A DNA stretch of 64,000 bases. Origin: Clostridiales bacterium (lineage in GTDB: Bacteria; Bacillota; Clostridia; Lachnospirales; WQUN01). The stretch's first letter is position 1. Each line of letters begins with the position of its first letter. Where the stretch lies: assembly GCA_031287685.1 (NCBI GenBank), contig JAITSQ010000020.1, forward strand, positions 1 through 64,000, read 5' to 3'. Below are positions 8,093 to 14,836 of the stretch, piece by piece. A program made the position numbers and the translations under genes. Below the pieces are notes generated by a model. It did no database searches and was not told where the DNA came from. It worked only from the letters and a program-made list of their open reading frames with translations.

Positions 8093-8821
8093 ATGACCAT
8101 CAAACGCAAGATTTGCCCTCCGGGGCTGAAAAATAACCCGAACAAGCCGATTTCCGCGATAAACGCGGTGACGATTCACACCACGGGGAACCGCGACTTG
8201 TCCGCCACGGCAGGTATGCACGCGGATTATCAATTCGGCGGCTCCGGCGGGCGGGAGGCCAGCTGGCATTATACCGTTGACGACGTGGAAATTTGGCAGT
8301 CGTTTGAGGACGGCCAAATGTGCTGGCACGCGGGAAACAAGGCGGGCAACGAGCAGAGTATAGGCATAGAAATATGCGTGAACAAGGGCGCGACGGGGTT
8401 CGCGATTGCTTGCCGGAACGCCGCTTGGCTCGTCGCGGAATTATTGACAAAGCATAATTTGTCAGTCGCGGTGGTCAAACAGCATTATAATTGGAGCGGC
8501 AAGAACTGCCCCGCCGAGCTTAGAAGCGGGGAGTGGGGCGTGGATTGGGAGGGGTTTTTGAAAATGATAAATGACGCGATTGAGCAGATTAAGAACGCGC
8601 CGAGCGAGGAGGGGGCTTTTTCGGCGGGTCAACTTGGCCACCCGGCCAGCAAGCAGAGCTTGCGAGAGGGCAGTAGCGCCGAAAAAACACCGAGCGATTG
8701 GGCCAAAGAGGCTTGGGAGTGGGCGGTTGGGAATAAGATTACCGACGGAACGGAGCCGAAAGGCGCGGTGACGAGGGAAATGGCGGCGACAATGATTTAC
8801 AGGGCAAGGAGCTTGAAATAG
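8093..8821 (+). CDS. N-acetylmuramoyl-L-alanine amidase (endolysin), carries an in-frame repeat
   Basis: This 242-residue endolysin has an Amidase_2 catalytic domain at about residues 15-145: VTIHTTGN with the first zinc His, WHYTVDD, then QHYNWSGKNCPAEL with later zinc ligands. It should cleave the bond between MurNAc and L-Ala. The C-terminus (DWAKEAWEWAVGNKITDG, VTREMAATMIYRA) is a single SLH-like wall-binding unit. Residues 172-201 are encoded by a 90-bp copy of a palindromic repeat flanked by the direct repeat CCGAGCGA. Removing it rejoins NAPS directly to DWAKEAWEW. The insert falls in the linker between domains, so activity may survive. There is no signal peptide, as expected with a holin. 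Confidence 0.88.
   Translation: MTIKRKICPPGLKNNPNKPISAINAVTIHTTGNRDLSATAGMHADYQFGGSGGREASWHYTVDDVEIWQSFEDGQMCWHAGNKAGNEQSIGIEICVNKGATGFAIACRNAAWLVAELLTKHNLSVAVVKQHYNWSGKNCPAELRSGEWGVDWEGFLKMINDAIEQIKNAPSEEGAFSAGQLGHPASKQSLREGSSAEKTPSDWAKEAWEWAVGNKITDGTEPKGAVTREMAATMIYRARSLK
8600..8697 (+). repeat. Palindromic repeat inserted in frame in the amidase gene
   Basis: The perfect 8-bp direct repeat CCGAGCGA occurs at 8600-8607 and 8690-8697. Between them is a palindromic core starting GGAGGGGGCTTTTTCGGC and ending GCGCCGAAAAAACA, with inner hairpin GCAAGC-AGA-GCTTGC. The same core occurs in the intergenic elements at 7333, 51318 and 52205. The insertion adds 90 bp (30 codons) and no stop codon. 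Confidence 0.88.
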
Positions 8822-8851
8822 CGGGTTTAATATATTTGTCCTTAAATCAAG

Positions 8852-10033
8852 TTTGCTTGCGCCGACTGCGGCGGCAAGCTCTACGTCCACCGTATCACAA
8901 ACGGCAAAGATAATCCGATGTACGTTTGCGGCAACTACGGAAAAATCCATGTCGGGAGCAAGTGCGCGTAGGCGCACCGTATCAGCGCGGACAAGCTGAT
9001 GAACCTTGTCGCGGAAACGCTCCGCGAGGTTACGAAATACGCCGTTACCGACCGCGAAGCGTTCGCAAGGCGCGTACAGGAAACCTTATCGGCGAAACAG
9101 CCCGACGAGGTAAAAACGCAGAAGAAACAGCTTGTAAAGTTACAGGCGCGGCAGTCGGAGCTTGAAATGTTGTTCCGCAGAATTTACGAGGACAACGCCC
9201 TCGGCAAGTTACCCGATAAACGCTTTGCCGCTCTGTCCGCTGAATACGAGCGGGAACAGACGGAAATTGAGAGCCAAATCCCAGAATTGCAAACCGCCGT
9301 GGAGCGTTACGAGAGCGGCAGCTAGAGGGCGAAACAGTTTGTCGAACTGGTGAAACGCTATGAAACTTTCAGCGAATTGACCGTGCCAATGCTGAATGAG
9401 TTTGTGGAGCGGATAATCGTCCACGAGCGCGACCGCAAAGGCGCGATAGATTCATCTCAAAGGGTGGAAATCCACTTCAATTTTATCGGCGAGTTTGCAC
9501 CACTGCCCGAACTGCGGGAAAAGGTATCGGATATGTACGGTGAACAGCTTGCCCTAAGCGATAAATTCAAGCCCGTAGAGCGGCGTTTGAAAACGCTTGA
9601 CGAGCATATACGGCACAGCGAGAATTTCAAGAAACATCGCGGACACAAGGCGCTGTACGAGAAGCTGTACGCGCAATATAAAACCCTCAAAAAAGAAACA
9701 GGCTTATTCTCAAAAGGCAAAGCGCAAAAGGCTCTCGACGCCGCGAACGAATACCACGATACCTACCGCGCCGAATTGTCGATGTATGACGCCGCCGAGC
9801 GGTATTTGAAAGACGTTTTACAGGAGCGTTTCGACCCCAAAAAGCTACCGCCGATTACCAAGTGGAAAAAGGAACGCGACGCAAAAACCGCCGAGAAAAA
9901 AGTATTGGAACAGGACTACAAGCGCTTGAAAGACAAAATCCGCGAGGTTGAAATTATCCGCAAAGCCGCCGAACAAATAGCGCGGCAGATTGACCCGCCG
10001 CAGAGGGCGAGGACGCGCGAAATGGAGTTGTGA
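8852..10033 (+). pseudogene. Recombinase C-terminus fused in frame to a relaxase tail, with two amber codons
   Basis: One reading frame of about 1.18 kb begins in the middle of a serine-recombinase zinc ribbon (FACADCGGKLYVHR, MYVCGNYG). It continues through the coiled coil and ends the recombinase part at QRVEIHFNFIGEF near 9495. It then becomes the C-terminal tail of an ICE/IME relaxase (KTLDEHIRHSENFKKHRG, DVLQERFDPKKLPPITKWKK, TREMEL). TAG codons interrupt it at 8969-8971 and 9323-9325, but there is no frameshift. The N-terminal resolvase domain is missing. It follows the amidase by 30 bp. A deletion joining two genes of a mobile element is the simplest origin. The sub-frame from 9350 could in principle still make a 227-residue protein. 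Confidence 0.8.
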
Positions 10034-10040
10034 CACAACA

Positions 10041-10070
10041 GCGGGGTAGCGAATATTATCACTACCCCGC
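10041..10070. terminator. Terminator-like hairpin between convergent genes
   Basis: GCGGGGTAG (10041-10049) and CTACCCCGC (10061-10069) pair perfectly around a 12-base loop, between the plus-strand relaxase tail and the minus-strand restriction gene. No long T-run follows, so strength is uncertain. Confidence 0.55.
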
Positions 10071-10074
10071 CCAT

Positions 10075-11772
10075 TTACGCCGCTACCAACCAATTTCCAA
10101 TGCAATCTTGTATTCGTTCACACCAGTCACTTTCATCTTCCGAAAGCAATATTTGCTCTATTGCTAAACTTAAAAAGCGTTTTACATCGTGAGGTTCGGG
10201 GCGTGTTGGATTATTATATGCCGTATCTACAAGGCGCATAAACTGCTCTAATTCAAGGGGGACAATTTGCGTCTTGCCGCCATAATAGCGATTGTTCATT
10301 TGGTTTAATGCGTAAAAATGCATTAACGCCGCTGGATTTATTGTAGGAGCTATAAATAAACAATAGGCTTCTTTTCCAGCCCTTTGTTTCATTTGTCCAT
10401 AATGTCGCGCTACGGGTTCGCCCTCAGTTTCATACTGGCGTTGCCCGCTCTGCATAGTTACTTCAACGGAAAGAACAAAATCGCCATAGTCACACTCAAT
10501 ATCCGGCATATTGCCTTGTGCTGTTGATAGCGGTTGTCCTATATCGTCAAACTTGAAATTGCCCCTGATGTTGCCGCCGTCAAGCATAGTCATCGCCCGC
10601 CAAGTGTTATATTCAAGCATTAACGGCGCGTCATAAAGACCATCCGAAATAATCTCGTTATATGTATCCATAATTTCAGAATACAACGAGTACGACTTGA
10701 TTTCTTCAACTTGTGCGCTGATTACCGCGTCTCTACGCTCCTGAACAATATCGTCGCGCAAGTCTTTTAGTTCGTCTATCGCTTTGCCGATAAGTTCGCG
10801 TTTTGTAAACGTGCCGATACGCATAAGCGTATCAACAATATTTTCTTTGATGTCAACGTAAAGCGCAGGGGTAGTTGCTGAAAATAAATGCTCCTTGTAC
10901 GCCGTTTCGTCATCAGTAAAAACGGGCTTTCGCTCAACTGTCGAAAGTATATAGTCAACCTCCGGTAGTTTATCGTCAAAGAATGAAATAGTTCTGCTTT
11001 TGTGGGATATGGAAATAAGCCCGGTATAGCGTAAATACCGAAAACAAGCGTCTGCATAGTCCCGCAAATTACTCTTTTGCGTACTTACAAAATTCTTGAG
11101 CGTGGCTTCTTCGGATTCTCGCGTTTTAATTTTTCCCGCTGCTATTCTATCTTTGTGAATAGCTAGAACGGCTTCCGTCCAAATGTCATTAACGAAACGC
11201 TTGTATTCACCTCTATGAGCTTCTTTGTCAACGCGAAACGCTAAAATAGCAGCCTTCACCTTTTCAAATCTGCTATAGTCCGTAAGTTGAATGGCGAATA
11301 TTTTCAGTTCATCAAACGTGATATATTCCAGCTCGCGCACTAAACGCATTATCTCAAGATAGGGACGAACATAAAAAGTCCCGGTAATCTTTTTGTTCTC
11401 TTTATGGTACGGAGATGGCAACTGAAATTTTAGCAATTGACGCAAATATACCTCTTGCGGACGTTTGCCATAAACGAAAGCGTTCCCGGCTTCGGTTAAA
11501 GCTATTTTGGGGGACAAGTCAACAAAACCCAACGCCTTTGGAGCACGAGTTATTCTATCGCGTGCGCTAAATTCCGATTCACTTTTTGAAGTGCTACCCT
11601 CAAAAAAATCGGCTTTTGAAAGGGCTTCGGCAAATTGCGTCTGTACTCCACTTCTTCCACACCAAACCTGTCCGGCAAACTGTTCGCAAAGCAAACGAAT
11701 TTCGGGTATCATTTTAGCAGGAGTACGCGGCGATGTCGTAAAGAACAACGCCTTATTATCAAGCCGCGCCAT
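10075..11772 (-). CDS. AlwI-family type II restriction endonuclease
   Basis: This 565-residue protein matches the AlwI family, whose founding enzyme cuts outside GGATC. Visible features are the N-terminal FFTTSPRTPAKM, the CGRSGVQTQFAEAL segment, and a candidate PD-(D/E)xK centre at PDIECDYGDFVLSVEVTM near residue 430. A conserved ARHYGQM helix follows. It begins 18 bp after the methylase stop, with GGGAGGAAAGGCT before the ATG, so the pair is one operon. Its base composition is much more AT-rich than the backbone, indicating transfer. Actual recognition site is inferred from family only. Confidence 0.85.
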   Translation of the reverse strand: MARLDNKALFFTTSPRTPAKMIPEIRLLCEQFAGQVWCGRSGVQTQFAEALSKADFFEGSTSKSESEFSARDRITRAPKALGFVDLSPKIALTEAGNAFVYGKRPQEVYLRQLLKFQLPSPYHKENKKITGTFYVRPYLEIMRLVRELEYITFDELKIFAIQLTDYSRFEKVKAAILAFRVDKEAHRGEYKRFVNDIWTEAVLAIHKDRIAAGKIKTRESEEATLKNFVSTQKSNLRDYADACFRYLRYTGLISISHKSRTISFFDDKLPEVDYILSTVERKPVFTDDETAYKEHLFSATTPALYVDIKENIVDTLMRIGTFTKRELIGKAIDELKDLRDDIVQERRDAVISAQVEEIKSYSLYSEIMDTYNEIISDGLYDAPLMLEYNTWRAMTMLDGGNIRGNFKFDDIGQPLSTAQGNMPDIECDYGDFVLSVEVTMQSGQRQYETEGEPVARHYGQMKQRAGKEAYCLFIAPTINPAALMHFYALNQMNNRYYGGKTQIVPLELEQFMRLVDTAYNNPTRPEPHDVKRFLSLAIEQILLSEDESDWCERIQDCIGNWLVAA

Positions 11773-11790
11773 AGCCTTTCCTCCCTCAAT

Positions 11791-12639
11791 TTAGTAGTTT
11801 TTAACAACGATGTGCATTTTGTCGTTGTTGAAACGATTCTTGATATTTACGGCGTAATTTTTATAATATTCGTCAAATATAAACTCGCCGTATAGTTCTT
11901 CGGTCAGTGGTGTTTTCCCAATAACCATAAGAGCGCGGCAAGTCAAATTTTGAAAATCGGCGGCTAATCGGCGGTGTTCCGCTTCATCGAATCCGTTCAT
12001 CATATCAATATTGCCGTAATCATTGAACACACAATCATACGGCGGATCAAGGAACATAAAATCGTCCTCCTCTGCCATATCGAATATTTGCCGATAATCA
12101 AGGCTGAACAGTTCCGCGCCCTGAAGCAACTCGCTATGCTGTGCAGTCACCAATCGAGTATTGAGGTTGGGATAACGCCCAAACGGCACATTATATTCTC
12201 CATTGTTATTATAGCGTATCATACCCGAATAGGCGGTTTTGTTGATAAAGAAGTACAGAACGCCGTCTAAATAGGTATCGTCCGGGTGGTTGAACAAGTC
12301 TCGAATATGGTAATATAAATCTTCATTGGCGTTCGGTACTCGTTCATCGGGAGTTTTGGCTTTCATTTTTTTATAGGCGAGCTGATTGGCTTCGTACTGC
12401 TTTTGAAGTTCATCAAGCTGTTGCCGCAGTTGAGGATACCCATTCCTCAACTGTTGGTAGAACGTCATAAGACGGTCGTTTACGTCATTAAGAATAGCGT
12501 TCTCTGGTTCAATATAGAAGTAAACTGCGCCGCCACCTAAAAAAGGCTCTATGTAGCGGTTGAAGTCATCGGGGATATATTGGAGGAAACGCGGAATTTC
12601 CCGCGATTTACCGCCACGATATTTGAGCACGGGGTTCAT
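11791..12639 (-). CDS. dam: DNA adenine methylase, D12/Dam class
   Basis: This 282-residue N6-adenine methyltransferase has the Dam-class order. The AdoMet motif is YIEPFLGGGAVYF near residue 29, and the helical target-recognition region includes FINKTAYSGMIRYN. The catalytic DPPY is in FMFLDPPYDCVF near residue 200. The N-terminal LKYRGGKSREI is also typical. A GGAGGTGCGCT site precedes the ATG. It lies first in the operon with the AlwI-type nuclease, as expected for a protective methylase. If it modifies GATC it would protect both strands of the asymmetric GGATC site, which would explain the absence of a second methylase. That is inference. Confidence 0.88.
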   Translation of the reverse strand: MNPVLKYRGGKSREIPRFLQYIPDDFNRYIEPFLGGGAVYFYIEPENAILNDVNDRLMTFYQQLRNGYPQLRQQLDELQKQYEANQLAYKKMKAKTPDERVPNANEDLYYHIRDLFNHPDDTYLDGVLYFFINKTAYSGMIRYNNNGEYNVPFGRYPNLNTRLVTAQHSELLQGAELFSLDYRQIFDMAEEDDFMFLDPPYDCVFNDYGNIDMMNGFDEAEHRRLAADFQNLTCRALMVIGKTPLTEELYGEFIFDEYYKNYAVNIKNRFNNDKMHIVVKNY

Positions 12640-12687
12640 AGCGCACCTCCTTTAACTTGCCGTCTGCCTATAAACAGACTCTTTTAT

Positions 12688-12716
12688 ATTATATAACACT
12701 ATAACAATAAAGTCAA
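12688..12716 (-). promoter_or_regulatory. Sigma-A promoter of the restriction-modification operon
   Basis: On the minus strand TTGACT (12716-12711) and TATAAT (12693-12688) are separated by exactly 17 bases, a near-consensus vegetative promoter about 50 bp before the methylase start. A small GTCTG/CAGAC hairpin at 12662-12679 lies in the leader. Confidence 0.8.
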
Positions 12717-12872
12717 CCTCCTAATTTGAAAAATTTTACCCTCATCGCTTCGATAAATCGCATATCAGTAACTTTGAGAAAACATATTTTGCCGGTTTCT
12801 TGTGCAATATGCCGAAAATCTGCCCAAACAGTAAAAAGTCCTTGACAACTGGCGGCGGCAGGAATAGCCAGT

Positions 12873-13171
12873 CTATCTTTCGTGAGCATTGCGTTTTCGC
12901 GCGGCGCGAAAATCATTGTGTTCCTGAGTGTCTTCCGTTATGCTTAAAATCCGCTTTGCGTTTCCGAGCGCGACGCTCAAATCACGCGAAGTTTCTTTCA
13001 GCCTGTGATAATCGCCGTAGAGTTTTTTCTTTTCCGCGAGCGTCGCCGCGTACTCCTGTTTTAAGCTGTTTATGCTTGGCAGTTTCGTCTTAAAACCCTG
13101 CTCGTCAAAGAACTTTTTCGCGGCGCGGTGGGGGATAATATCGGCGGCGTTCGCGTCGCAGAAAGCCTTTT
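12873..13171 (-). pseudogene. Relaxase C-terminal tail fragment
   Basis: The minus-strand frame reads KKAFCDANAADIIPHRAA, then FFDEQGFKTKLPSINSLKQE, then AEKKKLYGDYHRLKE and NAKRILSIT, ending at TAG 12875-12873. This is the coiled-coil tail of ICE/IME relaxases of the MobP type. The catalytic domain is absent. The fragment begins directly at the stop codon of cutA, so the junction with chromosomal DNA is at about 13172. It faces the relaxase tail at 9500-10033 across the restriction-modification operon. Confidence 0.75.
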
Positions 13172-13513
13172 TCAGGATTCATTGATAACCTGCCGCTCTC
13201 GCGCCGCCTCTTCTAGCCAATCCAGATAACCCGGCAGGCCCCCCTCAATCGGCAGGAGCGCTATCTCCGGCAGCTCGTAGGAATGGTTTCTGAGGATTTC
13301 CCGCTCGATTTCCTCATAATCCTCCCGGCGGCATTTTATGAAAAGCGCGGCCTCGTTTTCGTCGCGAACCTCCCCTTTCCAGACGTATACGCTGTTTATA
13401 GGAAACATTTGAACGCACGCGCACAGCCTCGCCTCAACCAAGCTCCGGGAGATTTTTTTCGCCTCCGCCGCATCCGCGCAGGTCGTCGTCACCAAACAAT
13501 ATTTATTCGACAT
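13172..13513 (-). CDS. cutA: CutA family divalent-ion tolerance protein
   Basis: This 113-residue protein shows the CutA pattern: VTTTCADAAEAKKISRSLVE, LCACVQMFPINSVYVWKGEV, the FIKCRREDYEEIE helix and HSYELPEIALLPI. CutA forms a stable ferredoxin-like trimer linked to metal tolerance; the biochemical role is still unclear. The last residues (ARERQVINES) extend a little beyond usual family ends and lie at the junction with a mobile-element fragment, so they may be altered. The ATG is preceded by AGGAGGACGGT. Confidence 0.9.
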   Translation of the reverse strand: MSNKYCLVTTTCADAAEAKKISRSLVEARLCACVQMFPINSVYVWKGEVRDENEAALFIKCRREDYEEIEREILRNHSYELPEIALLPIEGGLPGYLDWLEEAARERQVINES

Positions 13514-13572
13514 ACCGTCCTCCTTATGATATAATATTTAGGGCGCGGCTCGCGAAGCAAGCGACGATCCAT

Positions 13573-13615
13573 TATAGCAATTTTCAAAGCCAGTCAACGT
13601 TTTGTAAAATTGCTA
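13573..13615. repeat. Short palindrome with TATAGCAATT end
   Basis: TAGCAATTTT (13575-13584) and AAAATTGCTA (13606-13615) are a perfect 10-bp inverted repeat around 21 bases. The left end begins TATAGCAATT, like the termini of the elements at 7333, 41639 and 51318, but the interior is unrelated, so this may be a stripped remnant or a coincidence. It lies between cutA and the peptidase gene and could affect either promoter. Confidence 0.4.
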
Positions 13616-13655
13616 ATGTGAACACCCCTTAATTATACCACAAGGAGGCAAGGCA

Positions 13656-14816
13656 GTGCGAAAATTTATTAGAACTATAGTTTCGGTAACCATCGCCCTC
13701 TCGATAACCCCTCTGGCCGCCCGCGCGGACCAAGACCTCGGCGGCCTCAAAAACCAGCGCGGCGAGCTTGTCGGCGAGAAAAAGGACGCGCAGAACAACT
13801 TGTCGCAGGCCAAGAACAATCTCTCCGCCGCGAAAAACGAGCTGTCCTCCCTCGACCGGCAGCTTAACGAAGCCACGAAAGAAATAAACGTCCTTAACGA
13901 CCGCCTTGCCGAAACCGGCCAGCTTATAAACACCACAAACACGGAGCTTGACGCCGCGCGCTCCAAGCGGGAGAAACAGTACTCCACGTACAAGAAGCGC
14001 GTGCGTTTTATGTATGAAAACGGCTCCACGGGCTATCTGGACGTGGTGCTCCGCGCCAGCGACGTTTCGGACTTTCTGAACCGCGTGGAATACGTCAACC
14101 GAATTGTCCAGTATGATAAAAATCTCGTGAAAGACCTGGCGGCGACCGAAGCCCTAATAAACGACAAACTTGAGGAAGTCAAGCGCGCCGAGCGGGAGCA
14201 GCAGTTTATGAAGCGCCAGCAGGAGGAGCGGCGGGCGGAGCTTGCCTCTATGGTAAACAGCAAAACCCGAATGATTCAGCAGCTCGCGGCGGAGGAAAGC
14301 AAGGCTCAGCAAGAGCTGAACGACCTTGAGGCCGAAAGCCGCCGCATAGAGGCGCTTATCCGCGCGGAGGAGGCTCGCCAGGCGGCCTCCAAAAACCCGC
14401 CCGCGCCCGTCTATAAAGGCGGCAAGCTCGGCTGGCCGCTCCCCTCAAGCGGCCGCATAAGCTCCGGTTTCATCCACCGCAAAAACCCCGTCACCGGCAA
14501 GGCCGAGTTCCACAAGGGCATTGACATCCCCGCGCCCTACGGCTCGGACATCGTGGCGGCGGAGGGCGGCACGGTTATTTCCGCCACCACGGGTTACGGC
14601 GGCGGCTACGGCAACCACCTCGTCATAAGCCACGGCAACGGCCTGTCCACTCTTTACGGGCACTGCTCGTCCCTCGTGGCAAAACAGGGGCAGACCGTCA
14701 AAAAAGGCCAGGTAATAGCCAAAGTCGGCAGCACGGGGAACTCCACCGGCAACCACCTGCACTTTGAGGTGCGCGTGAACGGCACGCCCACAGACCCTAT
14801 GCCGTATGTGAAATAA
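13656..14816 (+). CDS. EnvC-like M23 (LytM) peptidase with coiled coil
   Basis: This 386-residue protein starts at GTG 13656 after AAGGAGGCAAGGCA. It has an N-terminal signal peptide (residues 1-24, ending ARA), a long Gln/Glu/Arg-rich coiled coil (about 28-250), and a C-terminal M23 domain. Zinc motifs are HKGIDI for HxxxD and GNHLHFEV for HxH, with the usual YGHCSSL loop between, so a catalytic metallo-endopeptidase is predicted. This architecture matches EnvC/CwlO-type cell separation and wall-remodelling factors, which act outside the membrane. The addA gene follows after 20 bp. Confidence 0.9.
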   Translation: MRKFIRTIVSVTIALSITPLAARADQDLGGLKNQRGELVGEKKDAQNNLSQAKNNLSAAKNELSSLDRQLNEATKEINVLNDRLAETGQLINTTNTELDAARSKREKQYSTYKKRVRFMYENGSTGYLDVVLRASDVSDFLNRVEYVNRIVQYDKNLVKDLAATEALINDKLEEVKRAEREQQFMKRQQEERRAELASMVNSKTRMIQQLAAEESKAQQELNDLEAESRRIEALIRAEEARQAASKNPPAPVYKGGKLGWPLPSSGRISSGFIHRKNPVTGKAEFHKGIDIPAPYGSDIVAAEGGTVISATTGYGGGYGNHLVISHGNGLSTLYGHCSSLVAKQGQTVKKGQVIAKVGSTGNSTGNHLHFEVRVNGTPTDPMPYVK

Positions 14817-14836
14817 TATTAAGAGGTATCCGCCCT

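Noticed and set aside
5567-8821. Complete prophage attached at tRNA-Leu
   Set aside because: No integrase, no duplicated tRNA end, and no capsid or packaging genes; only the lysis cassette can be supported.
8852-10033. Recoded amber (TAG as amino acid) phage-like code
   Set aside because: Neighbouring genes including the amidase and the first unknown cassette gene end with TAG, so wholesale TAG recoding is not supported; plain decay is simpler.
12713-12916. 67-residue minus-strand frame upstream of the methylase
   Set aside because: It overlaps the relaxase tail fragment in another frame and covers the -35 of the methylase promoter, has no good ribosome binding site and no family resemblance.
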